Notes under the pieces: generated by a model | Told to the model about the DNA's origin: nothing | Seen by the model: only the letters and a program-made list of their open reading frames with translations | Databases searched by the model: none | In this document: in pieces, positions 50,039 to 59,891 of the stretch | Layout of the letters: every line of letters starts with the position of its first letter | Position numbering within the stretch: the first letter of the stretch is position 1 | Source: Bacillus cereus group sp. RP43 | GTDB taxonomy: Bacteria > Bacillota > Bacilli > Bacillales > Bacillaceae_G | Assembly: GCF_040459645.1 (NCBI RefSeq) | Contig: NZ_JARVHQ010000001.1 | Coordinates: forward strand, 2,046,001 to 2,110,000 | DNA length: 64,000 bases | Direction: 5' to 3' | Translations under genes and position numbers: made by a program

Positions 50039-51208
50039 ATGAAAACACGTAGTCAAATTACATTTGCAAGTCTGGCTCTTTTAATAGCTGGAAGTTCCCT
50101 GTTATACACAACGCCAACCTCAATTGTAAAAGCGGAGCCCACTCAAAATGTATCTAGTTCGTTACAAACAAGCACTCAAAGAGATCGTAATTCCGTCAAG
50201 CAAGCAATGCGGGATACATTGCAACTTGGATACCCGGGGATACTTGCTAAAACTTCTGAGGGTGGAAAAACGTGGAGTTATGCCGCTGGGATAGCGGATC
50301 TGAGAACCAAGAAACCAATGAAAACAGATTTTCGCTTTCGCATTGGCAGCGTGACGAAGACGTTCACGGCAACGGTTGTACTTCAATTAGTCGGAGAGAA
50401 CCGCTTGAATCTAGACGACTACATCGAAAAATGGTTGCCTGGTGTCATTCAAGGAAACGGATATGATGGTAACCAGATTACTATCCGGCAGATATTGAAC
50501 CATACAAGTGGTATCGCTGAATACTCAAGGTCAAAAGACGCTGACTTTACGGATACAAAAAAGTCGTATACGGCTGAAGAGTTAGTGAAGATGGGGATTT
50601 CTCTGCCCCCAGACTTTGCCCCAGGAAAGGGCTGGTCTTATTCAAACACAGGATACGTATTACTGGGTATTCTTATTGAAAAAGTAACCGGAAACAGCTA
50701 TGCGGAAGAGATTGAAAGTCGGATTATTGAACCGCTTGAATTGTCGAATACATTCCTACCTGGCAATTCAAGCGTTATTCCAGGCACCAAGCATGCCCGT
50801 GGATATGTCCAACCAGACGGAGTAAGTGAGCTAAAAGACGTTACTTATTATAACCCAAGTGCAGGTAGCTCAGCTGGAGATATGATTTCTACTGCTGACG
50901 ACTTAAATAAATTCTTCTCTTACTTGCTCGGGGGTAAATTACTGAAAGAACAGCAACTAAAACAAATGCTTACTACAGTTCCTACAGGAAAAGAAGGAAT
51001 CGATGGATATGGTCTTGGAATCTATGAAACTAAGCTTCCAAACGATGTCTCGATATGGGGACACACAGGTGGCGTTCTAGGGTTTACTACTCTTGTTGGG
51101 GGTAAACTTGGAGGCAAGCATACGTTGGTCGTCAATTGGAATAGTTTGGGTAGAACTGACAGTCCTAATCCTTTTAAAAATATTTTACTTGCTGAATTTA
51201 GCAAGTAG
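50039..51208 (+). CDS. serine hydrolase, class C beta-lactamase/D-Ala-D-Ala peptidase family
   Basis: This 389-residue secreted penicillin-binding-type protein (peptidase S12) has a signal peptide to about residue 35. Catalytic SVTKTF (SxxK), YSNTGY (YxN) and GHTGG (HxG) are in order. The family includes R61-type DD-carboxypeptidases, beta-lactamases and esterases. Which of these it is cannot be told from motifs. GAGAGGAATACCTT precedes ATG 50039. It is followed 95 bases later by a second, unrelated-length serine hydrolase. Confidence 0.92.
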   Translation: MKTRSQITFASLALLIAGSSLLYTTPTSIVKAEPTQNVSSSLQTSTQRDRNSVKQAMRDTLQLGYPGILAKTSEGGKTWSYAAGIADLRTKKPMKTDFRFRIGSVTKTFTATVVLQLVGENRLNLDDYIEKWLPGVIQGNGYDGNQITIRQILNHTSGIAEYSRSKDADFTDTKKSYTAEELVKMGISLPPDFAPGKGWSYSNTGYVLLGILIEKVTGNSYAEEIESRIIEPLELSNTFLPGNSSVIPGTKHARGYVQPDGVSELKDVTYYNPSAGSSAGDMISTADDLNKFFSYLLGGKLLKEQQLKQMLTTVPTGKEGIDGYGLGIYETKLPNDVSIWGHTGGVLGFTTLVGGKLGGKHTLVVNWNSLGRTDSPNPFKNILLAEFSK

Positions 51209-51302
51209 GCAAAAAAGAAAAACGGATAAATTTTGTCATATTTTTTATAGTTAAACAAATAAGTGATGAATTTGATTACTTATCTAAGGAGGCAATTCTC
51301 TC

Positions 51303-53387
51303 ATGAAAAATAAACTATCTGGGGTGTTAGCCGCTACATTAGCGCTAACGATGATCCTACCAACAGGGGCGATAGCATCTTCAAGCAGTAAGACTCCGGT
51401 TGTAGCTAACCAAGAAGTTGCTAACCAAGAACTGGAGAAGATTGCGGCAGAGAAGGCTGCGCTACTCACGAAGTCCTATGGGACGACTAGCGTGCAGTAT
51501 GCGCTAATTGATAATGGTAAACTTATTTTGTCGGGTCAGACAGGCAAGAACGATATGGAAGGAAAACAGCGGCTGAACAAAGATACTCTATATGGGATTG
51601 GTTCAGTCAGTAAAATGTATGCAACAGCGGCTGTAATGAAATTGGTCGATGAAGGAAAAGTCGATTTGGATGCTCCTGTCGTCCACTATGTTCCTGATTT
51701 CAAGATGAAAGACGAGCGGTACAAACGCATTACGCCACGTATGCTGTTAAACCACTCCTCCGGCTTGCAAGGTTCCACGTTAAGTAATGCATTTTTATTT
51801 AACGATAATGATACCTATGCCCATGATGTCTTGATGCGGCAATTGTCCAATCAAAGCTTGAAGGCGGATCCTGGCGCGTTCTCGGTATACTGCAACGACG
51901 GCTTTACGCTGGCCGAGATTTTGGTGGAAAGAGTCAGCGGTATGAGCTTTACCGAATTTATACATCAACGGTTTATAGAACCCTTACAGCTGAATCATAC
52001 GAAAACGCCGCAGGACAAATGGGAAGACGATAAGCGGGCTGGACTCTATTTTCCGGCGTACCAAGGGCAGCTTCCCATTGAATCGGTGAATGTGATTGGT
52101 TCGGGAGGGATATCTTCCACGGCAGAAGATATGGTACGATTCTCACAATTATTTATGGGACAGGGAAAAGGGATCCTCTCTGATAAGGCAGTCAAGGCGA
52201 TGGAGCAAGAGGAATATAAAAAAGGAATGTGGCCGGGGGATGGAGGTAATATTTTCAACTATGGTCTTGGCTGGGATAGTGTGAAACTATACCCATTCAG
52301 TGAATATGGGATAAAAGGCTTGGCTAAGGGCGGCGACACGTCACTGCAACATGCTATACTGGTTGTGCTTCCGGAACAGAAGATGGCAGTGGCTGTGTTG
52401 TCATCCGGCGGGCAAAGCTCTACAAATCAACTACTGGCAACTGAATTACTGCTCGCCGCGCTTAAAGAGAAGGGCACAATTAAGGACATCAAGCCAAACA
52501 AATCCTTTGGCAAGCCGGTCAAGGCCAAGATGCCTCAAGACGTGGTGAAGAAAGCGGGCTTTTACGGCAATAGCGACAGTCATTTCAAAATAGAAATTAC
52601 GAAGAATGGAGAACTGTTCTTACCATCTAATCGAGAAGAAAAATATGTATATACTGCGAATGGAAGCTTTATTAATGAGAAGGGTACTTCCAAGCTCAGC
52701 TTCGTTACTGAGAAGAATGGAAGAACTTATTTGAAGGAGAGCACATATAAATCGACGCCAGGCTTAGGCCAAAATGTGATGACTCACTATTTAGCCGAGA
52801 AACTAGAAGACTACGTGCTATCGAAGAAAACCGCTGCCGCATGGGCGAAGCGGGAAGGCGTCAAGTTCTATCTCGTGAACGAGAAATTTAGTTCTATTGA
52901 ATATCTCGTTCAACCGAAACTTATTACCACACAAATTACTCGCAAGGAAGGCCTGGCGGGCTATTGGGACGGCAGAAAAATTACAGGTCCGAACACCGCG
53001 GCGCATCAGCTCCAGATTCCCGTGATGAATGGCCGTGATACGACGGAAACTCATTTCTATACAGAAGGCGGCAGTGAATATATGGAGATGGCCGGATTGT
53101 TATACGTAAGTGGATCCAACGTAAAACCGCTTGATGCAGGCCAATCATCCAAAGTTACGCTACAAGCAAATGGGCATGCGAAATGGTTTACGATCCCACA
53201 AGCGACAGCAGGGAAAACGATGAGCGTGACGTTGTCATCGAAGAGTTCATTCGCGGTGTATGATGAGAAGGGAGTATGCGTCAATTTTACCGTTGTGAGC
53301 GGCAATAACAAAGTAAAACTGCCGAAAAACGGATCGGTTGTATTTGCTGGCGCGCCGAACTCGGAATTTGCAATCACGTTGAACTAG
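51303..53387 (+). CDS. large serine hydrolase with C-terminal extension, elevated GC
   Basis: This 694-residue secreted protein has a signal peptide (MKNKLSGVLAATLALTMILP). The beta-lactamase-fold domain spans about residues 45-390 with SVSKMY (SxxK), YCND (YxN, with Cys) and KGGDTS in place of HxG. A C-terminal beta-rich extension of about 300 residues follows (GFYGNSDSHFKIEITKNGEL, LAGYWDGRKITGPN, GSVVFAGAPNSEFAI). Codons such as CTG, GCG, CGG and CCG are far more common than in neighbours, which suggests transfer from a higher-GC Firmicute such as Paenibacillus. AAGGAGG precedes the ATG. Its stop codon abuts a truncated VOC gene. Confidence 0.88.
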   Translation: MKNKLSGVLAATLALTMILPTGAIASSSSKTPVVANQEVANQELEKIAAEKAALLTKSYGTTSVQYALIDNGKLILSGQTGKNDMEGKQRLNKDTLYGIGSVSKMYATAAVMKLVDEGKVDLDAPVVHYVPDFKMKDERYKRITPRMLLNHSSGLQGSTLSNAFLFNDNDTYAHDVLMRQLSNQSLKADPGAFSVYCNDGFTLAEILVERVSGMSFTEFIHQRFIEPLQLNHTKTPQDKWEDDKRAGLYFPAYQGQLPIESVNVIGSGGISSTAEDMVRFSQLFMGQGKGILSDKAVKAMEQEEYKKGMWPGDGGNIFNYGLGWDSVKLYPFSEYGIKGLAKGGDTSLQHAILVVLPEQKMAVAVLSSGGQSSTNQLLATELLLAALKEKGTIKDIKPNKSFGKPVKAKMPQDVVKKAGFYGNSDSHFKIEITKNGELFLPSNREEKYVYTANGSFINEKGTSKLSFVTEKNGRTYLKESTYKSTPGLGQNVMTHYLAEKLEDYVLSKKTAAAWAKREGVKFYLVNEKFSSIEYLVQPKLITTQITRKEGLAGYWDGRKITGPNTAAHQLQIPVMNGRDTTETHFYTEGGSEYMEMAGLLYVSGSNVKPLDAGQSSKVTLQANGHAKWFTIPQATAGKTMSVTLSSKSSFAVYDEKGVCVNFTVVSGNNKVKLPKNGSVVFAGAPNSEFAITLN

Positions 53388-53566
53388 CTACAATTCAAGA
53401 TGGACTTCAACTTGAAGTAGAAGATGTTGATAAGACTTATAACCGTTTAAGAGAAAATGGGATTGAATTTATTACTAAACCACACGATCGTAAAGAATGG
53501 AAATCACGTATTGCACATTTTCGAGACCCAGATAGGAATCTTATTGAAATATATAAAATGCTGTAA
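53387..53566 (+). pseudogene. VOC family protein, C-terminal half only
   Basis: Immediately after the serine hydrolase stop, a frame without a start reads LQLEVEDVDKTYNRLRENGI, then FRDPDRNLIEIYKML and TAA. This is the second half of a VOC/glyoxalase protein (normal length 120-130 residues). Base composition returns to the AT-rich local level at the junction. The first half is nowhere in the window. Confidence 0.82.
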
Positions 53567-53583
53567 TTGATTAGGAATTTTTC

Positions 53584-53633
53584 AACACAAATAACTCCGT
53601 TTCAAATTATTCGAACGGAGTTATTTGTGTTGC
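53584..53633. terminator. intrinsic terminator
   Basis: ACACAAATAACTCCGTT pairs with AACGGAGTTATTTGTGT, then TGC; presumably belonged to the VOC gene. Confidence 0.75.
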
Positions 53634-53764
53634 TACCGATTACTGATAACAACGAATTATGTTAACTGAAAATGCACCTTATACAAAACTTTTTTTCGCA
53701 GGAATTAAATTATTTTATAACGAACTACTAGAATAATTTTATACAAGAAAAAGGAGGAATTAAC

Positions 53765-54652
53765 GTGAGAATAAAAATTGAAGAATTTGAACTTCCTCAT
53801 ATGGATTCAGGTCCTTATGGAATTACAAGTGGAAAAGATGGAGCCCTATGGTTTACACAACATAAAGCGAATCAAATAGGTCGAATGACTGTTGATGGTA
53901 AAGTGACTCATATTGATCTTCCTACTATCAATGCAGGTGTGCTATCTATAACTTCTACAGATCAGGGTGATATATGGTTTACTGAAAATAGGACAAATAA
54001 AATTGGAAAACTAGCAGTAACAGGTGGAATCACTGAATATACGCTACCGAACAGCGATTCTGGACCTTTTGGAATCACGCAAGGACATAATGAAGACATT
54101 TGGTTTACAGAAATGAACGGAAATAGAATAGGAAGAATCTTATCATCAGGTGACATTATTGAGTATAGTTTGCCAGTTCCTGATTCTTATCCCTCTTTTA
54201 TTGTGGCTGGATCTGATCATGCTCTATGGTTTACTCAGAATCAGAGTAATCAAATAGGTCGGATTACGATAGGCGGGGAAGTGACTACATATAAGTTACC
54301 CACAAAACAGGCTGGTCCTGTGGGTATTACAAATGGACCGGATGGTGCACTTTGGTTTGTAGAAATTAACGGAAATAAAATTGGCAGAATTACTACTTCT
54401 GGAATAATAAGTGAGTTTACCATTCCTACTCCGAATGCTCGTCCACACGCAATTGTAACCGGCCCTGATTGTGCTTTATGGTTCACTGAATGGGGAAGTA
54501 ATCAAATAGGTCGGATTACAATAAACGGTGAAATTACGGAATATCCTATTCCTACGAAAAATGCGGAGCCACATGGTATGGTAGTAGGACCTGACAAGGC
54601 CTTGTGGTTCGCTGAGGAATGCAATAAGTTAGGCCGGTTAAGCTTTGTATAA
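53765..54652 (+). CDS. vgb: virginiamycin B lyase
   Basis: This 295-residue, seven-bladed beta-propeller linearises streptogramin B antibiotics by opening the ester bond without water. Repeats of the type GxxGxLWFTEnxxNxIGRIT run the full length. All residues reported for Vgb catalysis and binding fall at the same numbers: Tyr18, His228 (RPHA), Glu268 and His270 (EPHG) and Glu284 (WFAEE). Length equals the plasmid Vgb enzymes. GTG 53765 follows AAGGAGGA. It is monocistronic; streptogramin B resistance is inferred, not shown. Confidence 0.93.
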   Translation: MRIKIEEFELPHMDSGPYGITSGKDGALWFTQHKANQIGRMTVDGKVTHIDLPTINAGVLSITSTDQGDIWFTENRTNKIGKLAVTGGITEYTLPNSDSGPFGITQGHNEDIWFTEMNGNRIGRILSSGDIIEYSLPVPDSYPSFIVAGSDHALWFTQNQSNQIGRITIGGEVTTYKLPTKQAGPVGITNGPDGALWFVEINGNKIGRITTSGIISEFTIPTPNARPHAIVTGPDCALWFTEWGSNQIGRITINGEITEYPIPTKNAEPHGMVVGPDKALWFAEECNKLGRLSFV

Positions 54653-54894
54653 AAGCCTTGAAAGGTAGTGAATATCTATGGAATCAAATAAGTAGCATGG
54701 ATCTAGCTTTTTCTTTTTTGATCACGGATGTTCTAATATCTTTATTCATCATGTTTTAAATGTATACTTTTGCTAGTGTTTTTGAAGAAAATAGATGAAG
54801 TGAAATAAAGTCAATGAAATCAACAAAATGAATGTAAACTAATATCTATTTATTTACTTTCAAACTATTGATTTCATTGGATTGCAAGAGATTT

Positions 54895-55410
54895 TTACAT
54901 TCCAACTTCACAAAGTAATTTTATCTCTTTTATTTGTTCTATGTGACGCTGTTCATGCAAATATATCAGTTCTATCCATTGATCAAGAAGTAATTCTCCC
55001 AGAGCAGGATGCTTCACTGACTTTCTCGCTAATATGGATACATCTTCTACTGTACTAAGGAAACTCATCAATTTTTTTCTCGAATCGTTTAACAAATCAA
55101 TCATTTGCTGAACTTCAAACGGTTCTAAGCTTGGTTCAAGAATTTCTGGAGCTATAAACTTTTTCGTTCTATCTAATAATATAGAGTGAATTTCTTGACG
55201 TTCTATTTGGGTACTATCAATCTCTTTTAATCCAAATGAAATAACTTTTATAGCTCTCTCATCTAATAAAACTAAGTGATGACAAACTTGTGCAATACTC
55301 CATTTATTCATATCTGGCTTACTATTGAACCCAGTATCACTCAATAAAGTAATTTCCTCTAATAGGTTATTTCTCGTTTCATAAAACTTGTCATTTACAA
55401 ATTTATTCAT
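54895..55410 (-). CDS. DinB-family protein
   Basis: This 171-residue, four-helix bundle protein has the DinB/YfiT pattern of three metal-binding His: one in WSIAQVCHHLVLLDE and two in YLHEQRHIEQI. The group includes bacillithiol S-transferases and damage-inducible proteins. Substrate is unknown. GGGGAGAAATCTT precedes the ATG. Confidence 0.9.
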   Translation of the reverse strand: MNKFVNDKFYETRNNLLEEITLLSDTGFNSKPDMNKWSIAQVCHHLVLLDERAIKVISFGLKEIDSTQIERQEIHSILLDRTKKFIAPEILEPSLEPFEVQQMIDLLNDSRKKLMSFLSTVEDVSILARKSVKHPALGELLLDQWIELIYLHEQRHIEQIKEIKLLCEVGM

Positions 55411-55610
55411 AAGATTTCTCCCCTAACCTAAAAATACATACTTAGATTCCTATTCTGTATATATTCTCTATGATAAAAAGGTTTTCCTTCACTACTCTAC
55501 GCTAAGGGGCAGTATCAGCTATCCTGTCACCACCCCCTATTTATCAGTTCAATATGTTGTATCTGGGAGTAAAAGTAAGACTATGACCTATTTTTACACG
55601 TATCTCGGGC

Positions 55611-55746
55611 TGTATCCCATGCCCATCAAGCTAAAATTTTATAGTACCCCGAGAACGAAATTTTGTACTAACTTGTAACAAAATGCTCATTTTTTCGGTT
55701 TGAGGTATTTGCATTTCTTAGCTTGATGGCGATGTGGGGCGACCCC
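55611..55746. repeat. palindromic dispersed repeat, full copy C
   Basis: Left end CATGCCCATCAAGCTAAAAT, right end TTAGCTTGATGGCGATGTGG, with core GAACGAAATTTTGTAC and GCTCATTTTTTCGG. Ends are imperfect inverted repeats. Confidence 0.75.
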
Positions 55747-55873
55747 TAAATGGATCATGTATTGTTTGTTTTGAAGAGATTTCTTGCAAAATATGTCCCT
55801 AAAGCAGTATTTCAATTTAAATGTGATACGATAGTTATATATTCGTTTTGCTAGTAAAAGGAGATGGGTGTCG

Positions 55874-55998
55874 ATGAAAAATCATATAAAAGTAAATGGC
55901 AAAACCCTTCAAACAAAAAGAACATATTTCTAATTGGTTACGTAGAGAATATATACAGTTTGTAAAAACATATCATAGGTTAGCTCGACTGTCTTAGG
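55874..55998 (+). pseudogene. small gene with a frameshift
   Basis: AAAGGAG precedes ATG 55874. Frame one reads NHIKVNGKTLQTKRTYF then TAA; shifting one base in the A5 run at about 55917 continues as EHISNWLRREYIQFVKTYHR then LARLS and stop at 55998. The combined 40-residue product looks coherent, so a single-base indel is likely. Not recognised. Confidence 0.35.
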
Positions 55999-56039
55999 AC
56001 TAATTCGTTAGTGTTCAAAAGAAACGAATAACCGAGAAG

Positions 56040-56084
56040 CTCCCACTTAAATTAAGCTTGTAAGAGCTACTAAGTGGTGGGGAG
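56040..56084. mobile_element. possible right-end relic of an IS605/TnpB-type element
   Basis: CTCCCACTTA (56040-56049) pairs with TAAGTGGTGGGGAG (56071-56084), preceded by CGAGAAG. This resembles the subterminal hairpin at the 3' end of TnpB elements as I recall it. No tnpA or tnpB remains. A 61-codon frame beyond it (56074-56259) is of doubtful status and ends in a hairpin near 56250. Confidence 0.3.
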
Positions 56085-56408
56085 TGCACTTACTACTACA
56101 TTTGATTTAAAGACTTTTTCGTATAAACACAAAGATGACATGCCTGTGGTAGTAATAAAGAAGGGTATAAAACAGTATTTAAAAAGGACTGTTGTAAGAG
56201 ATGGACAGTTATATGGCTTATATGAACCTGAATCCTGTAAAAAAAAGACACTCAATTGAGTGCCCTTTCTCGATTTAATAAATATCTTAAACGTATTGGA
56301 ATTCCATCTAATATGTTTAAGGTATTCTGATTTATAGTATTTACTCGTTCACATGATTGAAATATAGATAGAGATAATTTTATGATCGTCCCAGGTAAAT
56401 GGGAGATT

Positions 56409-57068
56409 TTAATCTAAAATCAATGCTTGATGAATTCCTGATAATGTTTTAATTTCCCCAATTAATTCTGGAACTAATGATTTCTCAGTTTCAATTATTA
56501 ATATAGATAATTTCCCGGTTTCTCTTCGTGAAATTCTTACTTTATTAATATTGATTTTACATCTTGATAAGATAGCGATTACAGAGGAAATCGTGCTAAA
56601 GTGATTATTATTCATAATAAGAAGAGCAGGGTTTGTCTCGCGTAATTTTAGTTCAAAACCATTAACTTCAATGATTTTTACTCTTCCCCCTCTGAGAGAG
56701 CAAGCAATCATTTCAATTTTATCTTTACCTTTATATAAGCAAATTTTTGCTGTATGAGAATGTACTGGTTTTGCAACCTCTTCTATACAATTAATTGTAA
56801 TTCCTCGTTCTTTTGCGATTGTAAGTGCATTAATAATTAGTGAATCATCTATTTTGTAACCTAAAATTCCACCAATAATTGCTACATGTGCACCAAAATG
56901 ATGATTCGTCTTTTTAAATCCTCCATATAAAGAAATGTCAATTCTGTCTGGTTCATGTGAAAATAGCTTCCGGATAATGTATCCTATTTTTACAGCGTCT
57001 GTCCCAAAAGTATTGGATGTTCCAATTGTGATAGGATCGATGATATCAAATACAGATCTATAGTTCAT
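56409..57068 (-). CDS. serine dehydratase beta-subunit-like protein with ACT domain
   Basis: This 219-residue protein aligns with the beta chain of Fe-S L-serine ammonia-lyase (SdaAB): YRSVFDIIDPITIGTSNTFG, IIRKLFSHEPDRIDISLYGG and HFGAHVAIIGGILGY, then a C-terminal ACT domain (NNHFSTISSVIAILSRCKIN, RRETGKLSILIIETEK). The normal GPSSSHTAGA motif is changed to GTSNTFGTDA, losing the Ser/His cluster, and there is no alpha subunit in the window. It is therefore likely not a working dehydratase; an amino-acid-sensing role through the ACT domain is possible. AAGGGGAACC precedes the ATG. Confidence 0.8.
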   Translation of the reverse strand: MNYRSVFDIIDPITIGTSNTFGTDAVKIGYIIRKLFSHEPDRIDISLYGGFKKTNHHFGAHVAIIGGILGYKIDDSLIINALTIAKERGITINCIEEVAKPVHSHTAKICLYKGKDKIEMIACSLRGGRVKIIEVNGFELKLRETNPALLIMNNNHFSTISSVIAILSRCKININKVRISRRETGKLSILIIETEKSLVPELIGEIKTLSGIHQALILD

Positions 57069-57325
57069 AAAAGTTGGTTCCCCTTAACATTGTTAATGAA
57101 AGTTATAGACGATCAGATTTCTTTTTCGAAATATTATTAAATAAAACAAGAATTATTGAGATGTTTAACATATGTTCATAATAGAAGAATTAGTTAATGT
57201 ACATCCCACTTGATAATTCGGGAAATTCTGTTTAAAAAGTTAAGAAAACATACATTATGTGAACTACAGTTATAAAATGCTTCCTTCAAATATGTGTAAA
57301 GTATAGATAGACTTTACTATGAATA

Positions 57326-57358
57326 AAGCCCACAGGAATTTTTAATTCCCTGGGCTTT
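57326..57358 (-). terminator. terminator of the ALAS-EamA operon
   Basis: On the minus strand AGCCCA-GG-GAATT pairs with AATTCC-TG-TGGGCTTT, overlapping the EamA stop codon. Confidence 0.75.
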
Positions 57359-58256
57359 CATTTTTCATGGTAATTCGGTTTCTATATGGTAAACGGAATC
57401 CTAGTGCGATTGCGGCTCCGACACAACTAAATAAACAGCCAAATAATAAGTAGAGCGTGGGTGATGATTCTCCAATTGCAACAGAAGCAACGCCTCCAAT
57501 TGCAGGGAAAAGTGCAACCATATAACTACTTACTGATGCACCAATACGCTCTACTAACTTAAGGTAAAACATCCATGCACCAAAGGAAGCAAATACAGTT
57601 AAAAATGCTAAAGCTCCTAGGTAAGAAACGGATGTTGGTATTGTAAAGGTTTGTTGCTGGAAAACACAAACAGCAAGTAAAAGTATAGAAGCTACAATAA
57701 AACCAACACTATTTGAATAAACAGCATTAATACCACGTCGTGCATTTCGGGCAGAAGCGGCATCCCCAATAGCTGTAAGGACTGTTCCTAACAATGCAAG
57801 TCCTATCCCTTTTAAATCACTTGTATTAGAAAATCCAGTCGTTAGTAATGGATAAACTAATATAGAAACTCCTGCAATACCAACTATTCCACCAACTAGA
57901 ATTCGGGGATGAAGACGCTCACCTAAAAATACACGAAGTGCAATCGGTGTCAAAACTGTTTTCAGCGAAAACAGTAGCGTTACTAATGCAGCAGAAATCC
58001 AAATCGTAGCATAGTATAAACACAAATAACTAATAGCTAAGTTGCATACCCCAAAAGTAATGAGAGGTAAAGCGTCTTCACGAGAAGGCTTACCGTTTGG
58101 ACGTAACACGCATGCAAGAACAATAAACATGAGTGCAGCCCCCACCAAGCGATAAGTTAATGATAGTTCAAGACTTACTGGTGTACCTTGGATTTTCACT
58201 ACAATAAAGTTCAAACCCCATACTATTAAGCAAAATATGTACATTAAAACTGTCAT
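57342..58256 (-). CDS. EamA/DMT-family exporter
   Basis: This 304-residue membrane protein has ten helices in two EamA repeats; [20 protein letters not shown] starts the first and [20 protein letters not shown] the second. Family members export amino acids and metabolites, and E. coli RhtA, of the same family, has been reported to export 5-aminolevulinate. Its ATG overlaps the stop of the ALAS gene (ATGA), so the two are translationally coupled. Export of the ALAS product is inferred from that coupling. Confidence 0.9.
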   Translation of the reverse strand: MTVLMYIFCLIVWGLNFIVVKIQGTPVSLELSLTYRLVGAALMFIVLACVLRPNGKPSREDALPLITFGVCNLAISYLCLYYATIWISAALVTLLFSLKTVLTPIALRVFLGERLHPRILVGGIVGIAGVSILVYPLLTTGFSNTSDLKGIGLALLGTVLTAIGDAASARNARRGINAVYSNSVGFIVASILLLAVCVFQQQTFTIPTSVSYLGALAFLTVFASFGAWMFYLKLVERIGASVSSYMVALFPAIGGVASVAIGESSPTLYLLFGCLFSCVGAAIALGFRLPYRNRITMKNESPGN

Positions 58257-59485
58257 GCAAATGCTACCTCAGTAACCTGTGCAAAAGGAATATCAAAATA
58301 ATTAAATACTTCTGTTAGTGCACCAGCTAGTTGCATGATTTGTTCCTCGGTATGATTTGGTGTGACGTTAACTCTGAAACGTTCCGTACCCACAGCAACA
58401 GTTGGTGAGTTAATAGGTTGTAAATAGACATGATGTTGTTCAAGTAAACGTTGAGCAGCAGCTTTACATTTTTTGGCATCACCAATCAGTACAGGAAGAA
58501 TATGTGTCTCACTTGAATCCATGATAGGAATATTTGCTTGAGCCAGCGATTCTCTTAACATACTAGTCTTTTGATGTAGAGCATTTCGTTCAATGTCTGA
58601 AGATTTTAAGTGTTCAACACTAGCATGACAAGCTGCGACAATTGCTGGTGGTAATGAAGTCGTAAAAATGAAACCAGATGCAAAAGAACGTACAGCATCA
58701 ATTAATAATGATGAGGCTGCAATATATCCTCCTATTACTCCAATCCCCTTTGCCATCGTTCCTTGAATAAAGTCTAAACGATCCACAAGACCTAGTTCAG
58801 CAGCTATTCCTGCACCACGTGGGCCATACATTCCGATTGCATGCACTTCATCAATAAAAGTTAAAGCATTATATTGTTCAGCAAGATCTATAATTTTTTC
58901 AATTGGTGAAATATCGCCATCCATTGAGTAAACAGATTCAAAAACAATAATTTTAGCTCGATCATGTGGTTGAGCTGCAAGCAATTCCTCCAAGTGTTCG
59001 ACATCATTATGTCTGAATACCGCTCGTTCGACTTTTGTACTACGTATCCCATTAATAATTGAAGCGTGATTGCGTTCGTCAGAGAATACCATACAATTTG
59101 GAAATAAACGAAGTAAACATTGTAATGTCGCATCATTAGAACCATATCCTGTAGGGAAAACTAAAGCCGCTTCCTTACCATGCCATTCAGCAAGTGATGA
59201 TTCAAGTGCAGCATAATGATAATGTGTACCACCTATGTTACGGGATCCACCTGAACCCGCACCAAATGCTCGAATAGCATCGTGCATTGCTTCAGTAACT
59301 ACTGGGTGTTGTGACATTCCTAAATAGTCATTACTGCACCAAACGACAACAGGTTCTGTATCTTTCTGACCATTTAAGTGTGCCAATGGATATTGACCTC
59401 GAATTCGATTAATTGTAACAAACTCGCGATATTGTCCACTTTCTTTTAAAGATTGTAGCTTATTGCTAATAATTTCTGTATACAT
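58253..59485 (-). CDS. hemA: 5-aminolevulinate synthase
   Basis: This 410-residue PLP enzyme condenses glycine and succinyl-CoA to 5-aminolevulinate. It follows the alphaproteobacterial ALAS closely: [69 protein letters not shown] (Asp212, His215), [16 protein letters not shown] (PLP Lys246) and the ALAS-specific [15 protein letters not shown] and BioF enzymes of the same fold lack YGPRGAG...GTERFR. Bacillus makes ALA by the C5 pathway (GtrR/HemL), so this gene is extra and probably acquired. GGAGGTAAGGCT precedes the ATG. It is coupled to an EamA exporter. Confidence 0.93.
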   Translation of the reverse strand: MYTEIISNKLQSLKESGQYREFVTINRIRGQYPLAHLNGQKDTEPVVVWCSNDYLGMSQHPVVTEAMHDAIRAFGAGSGGSRNIGGTHYHYAALESSLAEWHGKEAALVFPTGYGSNDATLQCLLRLFPNCMVFSDERNHASIINGIRSTKVERAVFRHNDVEHLEELLAAQPHDRAKIIVFESVYSMDGDISPIEKIIDLAEQYNALTFIDEVHAIGMYGPRGAGIAAELGLVDRLDFIQGTMAKGIGVIGGYIAASSLLIDAVRSFASGFIFTTSLPPAIVAACHASVEHLKSSDIERNALHQKTSMLRESLAQANIPIMDSSETHILPVLIGDAKKCKAAAQRLLEQHHVYLQPINSPTVAVGTERFRVNVTPNHTEEQIMQLAGALTEVFNYFDIPFAQVTEVAFA

Positions 59486-59669
59486 AGCCTTACCTCCAAG
59501 AAAATTTCACGGTCTGAACCGTTTTGTCATTATATTCTTTTTATAAAAAAAATATAAATATGTAAAAAAATTCTAAAAATTACTTTTTCATTATAGCAAT
59601 AAATTACAAAAATAGTTAATGATATGTATAGTTGCATATTTTTATTTCTATCAGACTGATATTATACAA

Positions 59670-59760
59670 GAGGTAGCGCGACATGCCCATCAACTTAAGA
59701 TTTTGAATTCCCCCCATAACGAAAATTTTCTGCATCGTTGACTGTTGATAATGAGACGTT
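59670..59760. repeat. half copy of the palindromic dispersed repeat
   Basis: GACATGCCCATCAACTTAAG, then ATTTTGAATTCCCCCCATAA and CGAAAATTTTCTGCATC, the left half of the element without its right half. The rest of 59486-59891 has the AT-rich ALAS promoter region and no gene. Confidence 0.6.
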
Positions 59761-59891
59761 ATGTCTACCTGACATGAATTAAATATACACTATTCAGGTC
59801 CAGCGAACGGGGGCAGATTTGATTTATTGAACAAGAACTAATCTAAAAGCCGTATAATCAGGGTAATATACTGTGCTTAGGAGAGATAAAA

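Noticed and set aside
58253..59485. 2-amino-3-ketobutyrate CoA ligase or BioF instead of ALAS
   Set aside because: [23 protein letters not shown] and [11 protein letters not shown] are ALAS features not shared with the Bacillus KBL sequence.
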